This document shows, one piece after another, positions 27,348 through 36,281 of a stretch of DNA of 64,000 nt. Position numbers and translations under genes: made by a program. Source of the DNA: Bradyrhizobium zhengyangense. GTDB taxonomy: Bacteria; Pseudomonadota; Alphaproteobacteria; Rhizobiales; Xanthobacteraceae. The first letter of the stretch is position 1, and every line of letters starts with the position of its first letter. Location of the stretch: contig NZ_JAKLUA010000010.1 in assembly GCF_022012435.1 (NCBI RefSeq), positions 211,850 to 275,849 of the forward strand. The letters are read 5' to 3'. The notes beneath the pieces are model-generated. The model saw only the letters and a program-made list of their open reading frames with translations, searched no databases and was not told the origin of the DNA.

Positions 27348-27554
27348 ATGACCCATGAAGACGAGCGTGAACTCGAAGCCGAGCTCACCCGGTTGCAGCA
27401 GGAACACCGAGATCTCGACGCGGCGATCGATGCACTGCATCAATCGCCTGCCCCCGACCTATTGCGGTTACAGCGCCTGAAGAAGCGCAAGCTGTTGTTG
27501 CGAGACCGTATCGCATTCATCGAAGACCAGATTACCCCCGACATCATCGCCTGA
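27348..27554 (+). CDS. DUF465 (YdcH-type) small protein
   Basis: A 68-residue charged helical protein; ELTRLQQEHRDLDAAIDAL and LQRLKKRKLLLRDRIAFIED are the two helices of the DUF465 hairpin. Paralogous in form to the protein encoded at 26836-27018 on the other strand. No strong Shine-Dalgarno sequence is visible. Function unknown. Confidence 0.85.
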   Translation: MTHEDERELEAELTRLQQEHRDLDAAIDALHQSPAPDLLRLQRLKKRKLLLRDRIAFIEDQITPDIIA

Positions 27555-27687
27555 TCCGGTGGCCGTGCATTGCCGCAACGTGAATCCACTTGACTCAAAA
27601 AGAACAAAAGAGGAACATTAATCCTATCCCCGACGCCCCCCGGAAATGCCCAAAGCAAACCGCCCAAGGACAGCAAGGACACCGCCG

Positions 27688-27894
27688 ATGTCAGCCCCCG
27701 CCCTTCTCGACAACAGCCATTATGAACAGGCCTGCGACCAGGCGATCGCGATGTGCGACGGCAACCTGCGCAGCACCATCAAGGCGCTGATCATGGCCAA
27801 CGAATATCTGGAAGCGGCGCTGGAGGAATTGCAGGCGGCTGTTACGGCCGGCTGCATCCCGGAGGCTTCGCGCAGCAGGAGCAGCGCGGCTTAA
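27688..27894 (+). CDS. Small hypothetical protein (68 aa)
   Basis: The protein begins MSAPALLDNSHYEQACDQAI and is mostly helical (AMCDGNLRSTIKALIMANEYLEAALEELQ), ending in a Ser/Arg tail. AAGGAC lies eight bases before the ATG at 27688; a start at 27646 is in frame but less likely. I recognise it only as a conserved rhizobial hypothetical. It precedes another small gene by 23 bases, suggesting co-transcription. Confidence 0.65.
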   Translation: MSAPALLDNSHYEQACDQAIAMCDGNLRSTIKALIMANEYLEAALEELQAAVTAGCIPEASRSRSSAA

Positions 27895-27917
27895 GACCCC
27901 ACCATTGGAGCAACGCC

Positions 27918-28169
27918 ATGTCAGACGTGACCTATTACGTTGCAATGCCCTTCCTGATCGATGCCGACGGATCGCCTGTCGCCGGCACTGCTGAGGAATG
28001 CCAGAGCTCGACCGCTGCGCTACGACGCGCCGAGGCCCTGGCGCGCGGCACCGGCCATATCGGCGCAGTCGCGTTCAGCCGCAGCGGCGATCCCATGACC
28101 GGTGAGTTCGGCGATGCCACGCTGCTGCGCAAATTCGGCAACGTGCCGGAAGATCTCGCCACGCTGTAA
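27918..28169 (+). CDS. Small hypothetical protein (83 aa)
   Basis: Begins MSDVTYYVAMPFLIDADGSP and contains the GTAEECQSSTAALRRAEALA helix and VAFSRSGDPMTGEFGDA. The layout (beta strand, helix, beta strand) is seen in small conserved alphaproteobacterial proteins of unknown role. It follows the previous small gene closely. A dispersed palindrome begins 13 bases after its stop. Confidence 0.65.
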   Translation: MSDVTYYVAMPFLIDADGSPVAGTAEECQSSTAALRRAEALARGTGHIGAVAFSRSGDPMTGEFGDATLLRKFGNVPEDLATL

Positions 28170-28182
28170 GGTTTTATTGCTT

Positions 28183-28231
28183 GAGCATGATCTCTTCGGA
28201 AAGGCGCTGCACACTTTTCCGGATCATGCTC
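28183..28231. repeat. GAGCATGATC palindromic repeat, copy A
   Basis: GAGCATGATC (28183-28192) pairs with GATCATGCTC (28222-28231) around a loop containing TTCGGAAA and CACTTTTCCG. The same element occurs at 32181-32227 and 51303-51378. It overlaps the stop region of the convergent GGDEF gene. Confidence 0.85.
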
Positions 28232-29027
28232 AGCTGCCCACAAGCCTGATCCGCGGCTCGTGCCGCCGGTGCGCTTTGCGCACATACATGGCGGCATCAG
28301 CCTCCTCCAGCGCGCGGGCAGCATCGGACTGCGCACCGAGCAGCGCAACACCGGCGGAGGCGCCCGCCGTCACATGCTGGCCGCGAAAGGTGAAGGACAA
28401 ATCGTCGATCGCCTGCTCGAAGATGGCCGCCTTCGCCTTGGCGTCAGTCTCACTGAGATTCCACAACAGCAATGCGAACTCGTCGCCACCGAGACGGCCG
28501 ACCACGTCGGACGCCCGGATCTGTCGCGTCAGCGTGCTGGCTATCGCCTTGAGCACCTCATCGCCGGCGGCATGGCCGAAGGAATCGTTGATCGGCTTCA
28601 GCCGGTCGACGTCGAGCACGATCAGCGCGCCGCTGGCGCGGTAGCGCTTCATGTAGGCGATGGCGCGCTGGAGCTCGCGCTCGAAACCGCGCCGGTTGGG
28701 AATGTCGAGCAGGAAATCCGTGTCGGCCGCCGCCTCGAGCTCGGCGACGCGCCGCAGCGCCTGGGTGAGCTTGGTCCGCAGGCCGCGGATGGTCGCCGTG
28801 CTGCTGTCCTTGCTCGCTGCATTGCCGGTCATCTTGGTCGCCGTCTTGGCAGCGCCGGCCCGGGACGCGCGGCGCGGCGCCGCAGGCCGCTTGGGTACGA
28901 CTTTCGTTCGGCTCCCGCTGGTTTTCCGGCCCTTTTTGGCCTTCGCAGCGGTCGCCCTTTTTGATTTCTTCATGGGCATCCTGCTCAATGAAGGCTTGCG
29001 GGGATTCACCAAGACAGGATAGTGCAT
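28230..29027 (-). CDS. GGDEF domain diguanylate cyclase
   Basis: A 265-residue soluble protein. Residues 15-70 form a basic Lys/Ala/Arg-rich stretch, 80-100 a short coiled coil (TIRGLRTKLTQALRRVAELEA), and 105-255 the GGDEF domain with an intact LGGDEFALLLW signature and the LDVDRLKPINDSFGHAAGDEVL segment. It should make c-di-GMP from GTP. AAGGAG lies six bases before the ATG at 29027; a start at 28979 is an alternative. The basic N-terminus is unusual and might bind nucleic acid or membrane lipid. Confidence 0.88.
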   Translation of the reverse strand: MHYPVLVNPRKPSLSRMPMKKSKRATAAKAKKGRKTSGSRTKVVPKRPAAPRRASRAGAAKTATKMTGNAASKDSSTATIRGLRTKLTQALRRVAELEAAADTDFLLDIPNRRGFERELQRAIAYMKRYRASGALIVLDVDRLKPINDSFGHAAGDEVLKAIASTLTRQIRASDVVGRLGGDEFALLLWNLSETDAKAKAAIFEQAIDDLSFTFRGQHVTAGASAGVALLGAQSDAARALEEADAAMYVRKAHRRHEPRIRLVGS

Positions 29028-29114
29028 TCCCTTCTCCTTGCCACCGCCTTGCGAGCCGCCGGCCGGAACCGTTAATCTGGCCTATCTTTCTGTTTTCCGA
29101 GCACAATTGACGTC

Positions 29115-29603
29115 ATGACCGCGCCGATCGCCATCATCATGGGAAGCCAGTCGGACTGGGAGACGATGCGGCACGCCGCCGACACGCTCGCAGCGCTTGG
29201 TGTCGCCTCCGACACCCGCATCGTTTCAGCTCACCGCACCCCCGACCGGCTGTTTACCTTCGCCAAGGGCGCCAAGGCGGAAGGCTTCAAGGTCATCATC
29301 GCCGGCGCCGGCGGGGCCGCGCACCTGCCCGGCATGGCCGCAGCCCTGACGGAACTGCCTGTCTTCGGCGTCCCCGTCGAGTCCAGGACGCTGAAGGGCA
29401 TCGATTCGCTCTATTCGATCGTTCAGATGCCGGCCGGCATTCCGGTCGGCACGCTCGCGATCGGCAAGGCCGGCGCGATCAACGCGGCGCTGCTTGCGGC
29501 CGCCGTGCTGGCGCTGTCCGATCCAGCGCTGTCCGATCGCCTCGCCGCCTGGCGCAAGGCACAGACCGAGGCGGTTGCCGAGCGCCCGGAGGACAAGGCG
29601 TGA
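29115..29603 (+). CDS. purE: 5-(carboxyamino)imidazole ribonucleotide mutase
   Basis: A 162-residue class I PurE with IIMGSQSDWETMRHAADTL, the AHRTPDR substrate loop and GAGGAAHLPGMAAALT. It converts N5-CAIR to CAIR in purine synthesis. The stop overlaps the GTG start of purK, so the two steps are co-translated. Confidence 0.97.
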   Translation: MTAPIAIIMGSQSDWETMRHAADTLAALGVASDTRIVSAHRTPDRLFTFAKGAKAEGFKVIIAGAGGAAHLPGMAAALTELPVFGVPVESRTLKGIDSLYSIVQMPAGIPVGTLAIGKAGAINAALLAAAVLALSDPALSDRLAAWRKAQTEAVAERPEDKA

Positions 29604-30706
29604 CTGACGCAAAGCAGGTGAAGCTGAAGCCCGGCGACACCATCGGAATCCTCGGCGGCGGACAACTCGGTCGAATGCTGGCCATGGCGGCGGCGCGGCT
29701 CGGCCTGCGCTGCCAGGTGTTCTCGCCCGATCCCGACTCGCCGGCTTTCGACGTGGTGCTGAACGCGACCTGCGCCGAATATGCCGATGTCGAGGCGCTC
29801 GAGCTGTTCGCCCACGATGTCGACGTCATCACCTACGAATTCGAGAACGTTCCGTCCGCGGCCGCCCTGGTGCTGGATTCGCGCCGTCCGGTGCTGCCGA
29901 ACCGCAAGATCCTCGAGACCACCCAGGATCGGCTCGCCGAGAAGGATTTTGTCACGCGGCTCGGCATCGGCACCGCCGCCTATGCCGACGTCACCTCGGT
30001 CGCATCGTTGCGCGAGGCGATCGTCAAAATCGGCCTCCCCGCGGTGCTGAAGACCCGCCGCTTCGGCTATGACGGCAAGGGCCAGGCGATCATCCGCGAG
30101 GGCGACGACATCGCGAAAGTGTGGACCAGCCTCGCCACAAAATCGGCAATCCTGGAAGCCTTCATCCCGTACGAGCGCGAGATCTCCGTCATCGCCGCAC
30201 GCTCTGCATCGGGCCAGGTCGAATGCTTCGACGTCACCGAGAACGAGCATCGCGACCACATTCTGAAGATCTCGCGAGCGCCTGCGCCGATCCCTGATGT
30301 ACTTGCCGAGGAGGCACGCAGCATCGCCGGCAAGATCGCAACCGCGCTCGACTATGTCGGCGTGCTCGCGGTGGAGATGTTCGTGCTCGCCAACGGCGGC
30401 GGATCGAAAGTGCTGGTCAACGAGATCGCGCCGCGCGTGCATAATTCCGGACACTGGACGCTCGACGGCGCGTCGGTCTCCCAGTTCGAGCAACACATCC
30501 GCGCCATCGCCGGCTGGCCGCTCGGCAAGCCGGTGCGCCACGGTGAGATCGTCACCATGACCAATCTGATCGGCGACGAAATCAATGATTACGAGAAGTG
30601 GCTGAGCGTGCCCGGCGCGACTGTCCACATTTACGGCAAGGGCGCTCCGCGCCCCGGCCGCAAGATGGGCCACGTCACCGAAGTCAGGCCTTCAAAGAGC
30701 AAGTAG
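29600..30706 (+). CDS. purK: 5-(carboxyamino)imidazole ribonucleotide synthase
   Basis: A 368-residue ATP-grasp enzyme. The N-terminal GILGGGQLGRMLAMAAARLG, the KTRRFGYDGKGQAI glycine loop and the NEIAPRVHNSGHWT metal/ATP site are diagnostic. It carboxylates AIR to N5-CAIR using ATP and bicarbonate. The start is GTG and overlaps the purE stop by four bases. Confidence 0.97.
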   Translation: MTDAKQVKLKPGDTIGILGGGQLGRMLAMAAARLGLRCQVFSPDPDSPAFDVVLNATCAEYADVEALELFAHDVDVITYEFENVPSAAALVLDSRRPVLPNRKILETTQDRLAEKDFVTRLGIGTAAYADVTSVASLREAIVKIGLPAVLKTRRFGYDGKGQAIIREGDDIAKVWTSLATKSAILEAFIPYEREISVIAARSASGQVECFDVTENEHRDHILKISRAPAPIPDVLAEEARSIAGKIATALDYVGVLAVEMFVLANGGGSKVLVNEIAPRVHNSGHWTLDGASVSQFEQHIRAIAGWPLGKPVRHGEIVTMTNLIGDEINDYEKWLSVPGATVHIYGKGAPRPGRKMGHVTEVRPSKSK

Positions 30707-30742
30707 GGGGACCGCAGCAAAAGCTGCGATCCCGCTGTTGAA

Positions 30743-31465
30743 CTAGGCCGTCTTCACGCCCGCGACGACGCCCGCGGGCTCCTCGCTGAGCCAGCGATAG
30801 ATCACGCCCCCCAGCGCGCCGCCGATCAGCGGTGCGACCCAGAACAGCCAGAGCTGCGCCAGCGCCCAGCCGCCGACGAACAGCGCGGGGCCGGTGCTGC
30901 GCGCCGGATTCACGGACGTGTTGGTCACGGGGATGCTGACGAGATGGATCATCACCAACGCAAGCCCGATCGCGAGCGGTGCGAAGCCCGCCGGCGCGCG
31001 GCCATGGGTCGCGCCCATGATGACGAACAGGAACATCATGGTCATCACCACCTCGGTGATGAAGCAGGCGATCATGCTGTACTGGCCCGGCGAATGCGCA
31101 TCATAGCCGTTGGAGGCAAAGCCCTTGGTGACGTCGAAGCCCGGCGCACCGCTGGCGATCACGTAGAGCAGCTCGGCGGCGACGATGGCGCCGCAGACCT
31201 GCGCAATCACGTAAGGCAGGATCTGGCCTGCCGGAAACCGCCCGCCGGCAGCAAGGCCGACCGTGACGGCCGGGTTGAGATGGCAGCCCGAGATGTGGCC
31301 GATCGCATAGGCCATGGTGACGACGCTGAGGCCAAAGGCCAGGGACACGCCGACCAGGCCGATGCCGACCTGCGGAAAGCCGGCGGCGATCACCGCGCTG
31401 CCGCAGCCTGCGAATGTGAGCCAGAACGTGCCGATGGCCTCGGCAGCGTATTTCTTCATGTCCAT
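30743..31465 (-). CDS. aqpZ: Aquaporin Z
   Basis: A 240-residue MIP-family channel with six membrane segments and both NPA loops: CHLNPAVTVG and TSVNPARSTGPAL. The arginine after the second NPA and small residues around it fit a water-specific pore. AGGGGAG lies seven bases before the ATG at 31465; the longer frame to 31552 has no support. Confidence 0.95.
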   Translation of the reverse strand: MDMKKYAAEAIGTFWLTFAGCGSAVIAAGFPQVGIGLVGVSLAFGLSVVTMAYAIGHISGCHLNPAVTVGLAAGGRFPAGQILPYVIAQVCGAIVAAELLYVIASGAPGFDVTKGFASNGYDAHSPGQYSMIACFITEVVMTMMFLFVIMGATHGRAPAGFAPLAIGLALVMIHLVSIPVTNTSVNPARSTGPALFVGGWALAQLWLFWVAPLIGGALGGVIYRWLSEEPAGVVAGVKTA

Positions 31466-31724
31466 GTGGCGTCTCCCCTGATTGCAAAGATTTTCGGAAC
31501 TATGTCCGCTGCGGCCCTTCTTGGCGCCAAATCTCCCAAATCGGGGCTGCAAGGGAGGATTTTCGCCGCATTTAATGGCTGAACTTGGCCCTAAACTCCG
31601 CTTCGCAGGTGGACATCCCAGGTTTTGTCTGATACATCCGCGCCCTCAAGGTTAAGGGCTTGCGCTTTTTGCCATCCCTTCGTCTTACCAGAATTCAAAT
31701 CCGATCCACTGAAGAGGATGCCGC

Positions 31725-32021
31725 GTGCAGGTTCTCGTTCGCGATAACAATGTCGACCAAGCCCTCAAGGCGCTGAAGAAAAAGATGCAGCGCGAAGGCA
31801 TTTTCCGCGAGATGAAGCTCCGCGGTCACTACGAGAAGCCCTCCGAGAAGAAGGCTCGTGAAAAGGCCGAAGCCGTGCGCCGCGCGCGCAAGCTGGCCCG
31901 CAAGAAGCTGCAGCGCGAAGGCCTGCTGCCGATGAAGCCGAAGCCGGTGTTCGGCGCTGGCCCCGGTGGCGAGCGTGGTGGCCGTGGCGGCCCCGGTGCA
32001 GGTCCGCGCGGACCGCGCTGA
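31725..32021 (+). CDS. rpsU: 30S ribosomal protein S21
   Basis: A 98-residue S21 with a GTG start (MQVLVRDNNVDQALKALKKK). The first 70 residues are the basic S21 core; the last 25 are a Gly/Arg/Pro-rich extension (GAGPGGERGGRGGPGAG) longer than in many bacteria but usual in rhizobia as I remember. A strong intrinsic terminator follows 30 bases after the stop. Confidence 0.96.
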   Translation: MQVLVRDNNVDQALKALKKKMQREGIFREMKLRGHYEKPSEKKAREKAEAVRRARKLARKKLQREGLLPMKPKPVFGAGPGGERGGRGGPGAGPRGPR

Positions 32022-32051
32022 TCTTGCCGAGATTGCAGGACTGAGTTTCGA

Positions 32052-32083
32052 TAACGCGGGCTCCGAGCCCGCGTTATTTTTTT
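32052..32083 (+). terminator. Intrinsic terminator of rpsU
   Basis: TAACGCGGGCTC and GAGCCCGCGTTA form a 12-bp perfect stem followed by seven T residues. Confidence 0.92.
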
Positions 32084-32126
32084 GTGAGCAGTGCCTTTCC
32101 GGGACGGGGCACTACAGATGCGGCGC

Positions 32127-32229
32127 TAAAGCGCGATGAGATCGGGATTGTTTGTCATCGCGCTTTAGGTTGTTGTTTGGGCATGATCTTTTCGGAAAAC
32201 TTCTGCACACTTTTCCGGATCATGCTCTA
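32127..32229. repeat. Composite palindromic repeat, copy B
   Basis: Two hairpins in a row: TAAAGCGCGATGA (32127-32139) with TCATCGCGCTTTA (32155-32167), then GCATGATC (32181-32188) with GATCATGCTC (32218-32227). The same two-hairpin unit occurs at 51251-51378 and the second hairpin alone at 28183-28231. Confidence 0.85.
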
Positions 32230-32246
32230 GCGCGAGCGAACCGTAG

Positions 32247-32897
32247 ATGGCCTTCCCTATCCCCCAGCCCGTCTTGGCGCGGCGACGCCGTATCTGGCGC
32301 AAGCCCCTTGCGCTGACCTTGATGGGGATCGCGCTGTGCGGCTGCTCCTTCGATCTCGGCTCATTGGGGCCGGAGAAGGACAAGCCGCAGGAAGCGCCCA
32401 AGGCGACCGCCGCGCCTGACAGCGCCGTCAGCGCTGCCAACGTCTCTGAGGCCCAGACCCACACGGAAAAAGCGCAAGGCTTTGCCAAGTCCGGCGAGAC
32501 GCAGGCCGCACTGGACGAGTTCAACCGCGCCGTCGCGCTCGATCCCTATAATGCGCAGGCGCTCTACGGCCGCGCCCTGCTCTACCAGGGCAACAACGAG
32601 CACGACTTCGCGATTGCCGATTTCGGCGCCGCCAGCGGGCTCAATCCGCAGAAGGCCGAACCGCTGCTCGGCCGTGCCGTCAGCTATCTCGCCATCGGCA
32701 AGGTCAAGGAGGCGGCTGCCGATCTCGACGAGGCCTCCGAAGCCGATCCGCACAATGCTCAGGTCTGGACGACCCGGGGGCAGGCCTATGAGCGGCTGGG
32801 TGACAAGGCCAAGGCGGCGGCGTCCTACAACAAGGCAGTCAGCCTGCGCCCACGCGATGACGCCGCTCGCAGCGGCTTGGCCCGTGTCGGCGGCTGA
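32247..32897 (+). CDS. TPR repeat lipoprotein
   Basis: A 216-residue protein with a basic N-terminus (ARRRRIWRKP), a hydrophobic segment and a lipobox-like LCGC at residues 30-33, suggesting lipidation of C33. Three to four tetratricopeptide units follow (about 75-210; for example AALDEFNRAVALDPYNAQALYGRALL). Probably a periplasmic or outer-membrane-facing scaffold; the partner is unknown. Confidence 0.82.
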   Translation: MAFPIPQPVLARRRRIWRKPLALTLMGIALCGCSFDLGSLGPEKDKPQEAPKATAAPDSAVSAANVSEAQTHTEKAQGFAKSGETQAALDEFNRAVALDPYNAQALYGRALLYQGNNEHDFAIADFGAASGLNPQKAEPLLGRAVSYLAIGKVKEAAADLDEASEADPHNAQVWTTRGQAYERLGDKAKAAASYNKAVSLRPRDDAARSGLARVGG

Positions 32898-32928
32898 CAA
32901 TTATGGGATGGCGTAGGCGCTATCCTGG

Positions 32929-33897
32929 CTAATCGGGGGTAGCGCTCTTCGGCAGAACCGCGTGGAACATCGACTTCATGCCCGACAACATTTCGTCGGC
33001 GACATTGGTCTTGGGACGCGGCATCGGCGCGCCGGCATCGGCGCGCAGGTCGAGCGGCGGGGCGATCACCGGGACCGGAATATCGGCCGGTGGCGTCAGC
33101 CGATTCGGATCGTCGTTGCCGATCGAGGCGGTGTACGGCGGATTCGCCTGCGACGCGGCGCCATTGCCATAGGCCTCGGGTGACGGCGTCGACACATTGA
33201 TCGGCGGAGGCAGGGGACGCACCGTCGCTGGCACCGCGGTCACGACGCGCGGAGCCTCCGGCGTGCGGGATGCTTCCTGAACGGCAGGCTCCGGCGTCCT
33301 CTCGGGCGCCTTGTCGACCGACTTGGTCTCGGCAGGCTTGGCTTCGGCAGGCTTGGCTTCGGCAGGCTTGGCTTCAGTCGATTTGGCCTCGGCGGCCTTC
33401 TCGGCGGCCTTGCCCTCGGGCGACTTGCGCAGGCGCTCGATGGCAGCCCGGGCGAGATCGTTGGCGTCGGGGGTCACGGCCGGAGACGAATTGGCCTCAA
33501 CCACGGGTGCAGCGGCGGGGGCTGCCGGGCTGGACGTGACGGGGGAGGACTTGGCAACCGCCTTCTCATGCGCGGGGGAATGACCGTGCGAAGCGGCCTC
33601 GTCCGCAGCCTTGGTGTCGGCAGCCTTGGTCTCAGCAGACTTGTCGGCCGCCGCCTTGTCCGCCGCGCTCTTGTCGGAAATGCTCTTCTCGGAAACGCCC
33701 TTGGCCTTCACGCCGGGGCCCGGGAGGTGGGCCACGTCAGCGGGCTTCTTGCCGGCGTCGGCAGGTGCGACGACTGCGGCTGGCGTATCCGCCGCCGGCC
33801 TGGCGTTGATGTAGTGGTTAACGATGTAGGCCCCGATGATCGTCGCGAGCACCGAGGGGAAAATATCCATCGAGATTTTAGCGAGGTATTTCAGCAT
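32929..33897 (-). CDS. Membrane-anchored low-complexity protein
   Basis: A 322-residue protein with one N-terminal membrane segment (MDIFPSVLATIIGAYIVNHYI, about residues 10-30) and a long Ala/Lys/Pro/Glu-rich body. Residues about 170-200 hold an EAKPA repeat encoded by three perfect 15-base units. The C-terminus (NVADEMLSGMKSMFHAVLP) is the only ordered-looking part. No known domain; it may span the periplasm as a flexible linker. Gene prediction is supported by codon bias and the lack of a better frame. Confidence 0.7.
   Translation of the reverse strand: MLKYLAKISMDIFPSVLATIIGAYIVNHYINARPAADTPAAVVAPADAGKKPADVAHLPGPGVKAKGVSEKSISDKSAADKAAADKSAETKAADTKAADEAASHGHSPAHEKAVAKSSPVTSSPAAPAAAPVVEANSSPAVTPDANDLARAAIERLRKSPEGKAAEKAAEAKSTEAKPAEAKPAEAKPAETKSVDKAPERTPEPAVQEASRTPEAPRVVTAVPATVRPLPPPINVSTPSPEAYGNGAASQANPPYTASIGNDDPNRLTPPADIPVPVIAPPLDLRADAGAPMPRPKTNVADEMLSGMKSMFHAVLPKSATPD
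33331..33375. repeat. 15-base tandem repeat, three perfect copies
   Basis: GGCAGGCTTGGCTTC repeats three times without change inside the low-complexity protein gene, encoding EAKPA units. Perfect copies suggest recent slippage-type expansion. Confidence 0.9.
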
Positions 33898-33990
33898 TTC
33901 TCGGCCACTCCCCGCGCGATCTGATGCGGGAACTTTGGGGCATTGTAAGGGATCAACTGCGACGGATCGATGGCAAAGGTTACGCGCGCC

Positions 33991-34275
33991 TTACGCCTTC
34001 AGCTCAATCTCAAGGAACACGATCTCGGTTGAGGTTTCGTTAAGTACGTCGTGTTGGACGCCGGCCTTGCGGAAGTAGGATTTTCCCGCCGAGAGCTGCG
34101 CCTTGGAACGCTCCCCGCCCGGCGCCACGATGGTCATTTCGCCGGCGACGACGGGAACAATCACATAGTCCATTCCGTGGGTGTGATGCCCGGTCGCGCT
34201 GCCCGGGGCAAGCCGCCATTCGGTCACCCGGACCTCGTCATTGTCGATCTGGACTTCGGACCTGGCGGCAAGCAT
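33991..34275 (-). CDS. Cupin domain protein
   Basis: A 94-residue single-cupin protein. The first cupin motif is visible in APGSATGHHTHGMDYVIVPVVAGEM (G-x5-H-x-H-x3-x-E-like), the second in KSYFRKAGVQHDVLNE. It probably binds a metal ion through H and E residues, but substrate and role are unknown. It ends short of, and may be co-directional with, the antiporter gene upstream of it in orientation. Confidence 0.82.
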   Translation of the reverse strand: MLAARSEVQIDNDEVRVTEWRLAPGSATGHHTHGMDYVIVPVVAGEMTIVAPGGERSKAQLSAGKSYFRKAGVQHDVLNETSTEIVFLEIELKA

Positions 34276-34301
34276 CGAGAACCTCTCTAAGACGAATCGG
34301 C

Positions 34302-35399
34302 TCAGGGCACGAACACCATGAACGCGTAGACGGCAAATACCACCATATGGACCAGTCCGAACAGGACATTGGTCCTGCCGGTGCCGAAGGTCAGCATGCT
34401 CAGCAAGAATGTCAGGAACAGCAGCGCCGTGTTCTGGGAATTGAGCCCCAGCACTAGCGGCTGGTCGATGACATAGGTGGCGAGCCCGACCGCCGGGATG
34501 GTCAGGCCGATGGTCGCCAGCGAGGATCCGAGCGCCAAATTGATGCTCTTCTGAAGATCGTTCTTGCGGGCCGCGGTGATCGCGGAGACGCCTTCCGGCA
34601 TCAGGATCAGGAGCGCGACCAGAAGACCCGCAAAGGCCGGCGGAGCGCCGATCGTGTCGGCGACGGCGTCCACCACCAGCGAGAATTTCTTGGCCAGCAG
34701 CACGACGGCCAGGAGCGAGATCAGGAGCAGCGCGACGCTCAGCGCCAGCATCTTGCCCGACAGATGGGCCTCCCCGCTCTCGCCCTCCGCCCCCTCATGG
34801 ACGAAATAATCCTTGTGCAGGACGGTCTGGGTGTAGAGGAACACGCCATAGAGCACGATGGTCACGAGGTCGACGAAGCCGAGCTGAAGCGTCGAATAGA
34901 TCGGCCCCGGCGTCGTCAGCGTGTAATTGGGCATGATCAGCGTCAACGTCGCGAGCGCAATCAGCACGCTGAGATAGACGTTGGCTCCAGAGAGCTGAAA
35001 CCCCTGTTCGCGGTAGCGCAGCCCGCCGATGAACACGCAGAGGCCGACGAGGCCATTGCAGACGATCATCACCACTGCGAAGACGGTGTCACGCGCAAGC
35101 GTCGGGGCGGGCTTGTCGCCGAGCATGATCGTGGTGATCAGCGCGACCTCGATGATGGTCACCGCAAGCGTGAGCAGCAGCGTGCCGAACGGCTCGCCGA
35201 TCCGCTCCGCGATCACCTCGGAATGATGGACGGCTGCGAACACGGTGCCGAACAGGATCACCAGCAGGACGATCGCGAACAGGCCGCCCCCGGCCGACAG
35301 GGTGAAACCGTAGCCGGTCGCGGTGACGACCAGGAACAGCAGCACCGCCAGGGCCGGGAACACCCAGGACGACCGCGGCATCGGTCCGTGTACACTCAT
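34302..35399 (-). CDS. chaA: Calcium/proton antiporter ChaA-type
   Basis: A 365-residue CaCA-family exchanger with ten to eleven membrane segments. The two family repeats are seen as LTLAVTIIEVALITTIML (first) and LLVALLILMPEGVSAITAAR (second), with the conserved glutamates in each. Acidic residues (HEGAEGESGEAH) lie in the central loop. It exports Ca2+ or Na+/K+ in exchange for protons. Confidence 0.9.
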   Translation of the reverse strand: MSVHGPMPRSSWVFPALAVLLFLVVTATGYGFTLSAGGGLFAIVLLVILFGTVFAAVHHSEVIAERIGEPFGTLLLTLAVTIIEVALITTIMLGDKPAPTLARDTVFAVVMIVCNGLVGLCVFIGGLRYREQGFQLSGANVYLSVLIALATLTLIMPNYTLTTPGPIYSTLQLGFVDLVTIVLYGVFLYTQTVLHKDYFVHEGAEGESGEAHLSGKMLALSVALLLISLLAVVLLAKKFSLVVDAVADTIGAPPAFAGLLVALLILMPEGVSAITAARKNDLQKSINLALGSSLATIGLTIPAVGLATYVIDQPLVLGLNSQNTALLFLTFLLSMLTFGTGRTNVLFGLVHMVVFAVYAFMVFVP

Positions 35400-35459
35400 G
35401 CAGGCGATTCCTTCGTTGAACCGCCCGATTATGCGCGAGAAGATCGCGCCCGTCAGCCC

Positions 35460-36260
35460 TCAGGAGCCGTTGATGAAACCTCGCGCAATCTCGATCATGC
35501 CGAAGTTGTCGAGATCGTCGTGCCCGCCCTCAGCGAGTCGAACGAATTGCTTCGGCTCGTGCGCCAGCGCGAACAGCTTCTCCCCGAATGCGATCGGGAT
35601 GGTTTGATCCTGCGCGCCGTGAACGACCAACAGCGGCACTGTGACGCCCGCGATCCGCTCGTCGGAATGAAGCGGATCCCGGATCAGGAGACGGACCGGA
35701 AGGAAGCGGAATTGCGCGGCCGCGACGTCTGCGATCGAGGTGTAGGGCGCCTCGAGGATCAGCTTGCGAACCGGATGCTCGGACGCGACGGCAACGGCAA
35801 CACCGGTCCCAAGCGAGAATCCCCAGGCGACGATGCACTGGGCGTCGTAGCGTTCCGCCGCGAATGAATACGCGGCCGCGCCGTCGCGCAGCAGACCGTC
35901 CTCACTCGGCGCGCCGCTGGAGCCCGCATAGCCGCGATAGGACAGCGCGACGAGACCGGTGCCGTCAGCAATGATCGCCTTGAAGCGCCCGGCAAGGCCC
36001 GCAAGGAAATCGCCATTGCCGTGGAAGTACAGCACCACGTCGCGGCCGGGCTTCGGCGGCACGTGCCAGACGATGATCTTCTCACCGTCGGAGGTGGTGA
36101 GGACGTGTTCCTCGGCCTGCGGAAACCCTGCGGCGGCCGGTGCGGTGCGCTCAGTGGTCGGGATCGGAAACAGCATGCTGCGCTGTTTCACATAGAGCAC
36201 GGCGAGACCTGCGAGATAGCCGGCGGCAGCGACGATGGCGATCCATTTCAGGAATGTCAT
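35460..36260 (-). CDS. Alpha/beta hydrolase
   Basis: A 266-residue protein with an N-terminal membrane anchor (about residues 5-22) and an alpha/beta hydrolase fold: LYFHGNGDFL oxyanion region, nucleophile elbow AWGFSLGTGVA (serine at GFSLG), the acidic residue in LVVHGAQDQTIP and the final histidine in EGGHDDL. Resembles the BEM46/YfhR-type membrane hydrolases; substrate unknown. It lies 21 bases upstream of the pntB stop. Confidence 0.88.
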   Translation of the reverse strand: MTFLKWIAIVAAAGYLAGLAVLYVKQRSMLFPIPTTERTAPAAAGFPQAEEHVLTTSDGEKIIVWHVPPKPGRDVVLYFHGNGDFLAGLAGRFKAIIADGTGLVALSYRGYAGSSGAPSEDGLLRDGAAAYSFAAERYDAQCIVAWGFSLGTGVAVAVASEHPVRKLILEAPYTSIADVAAAQFRFLPVRLLIRDPLHSDERIAGVTVPLLVVHGAQDQTIPIAFGEKLFALAHEPKQFVRLAEGGHDDLDNFGMIEIARGFINGS

Positions 36261-36281
36261 CGCTGCGCCGGCTCTCCGGCG

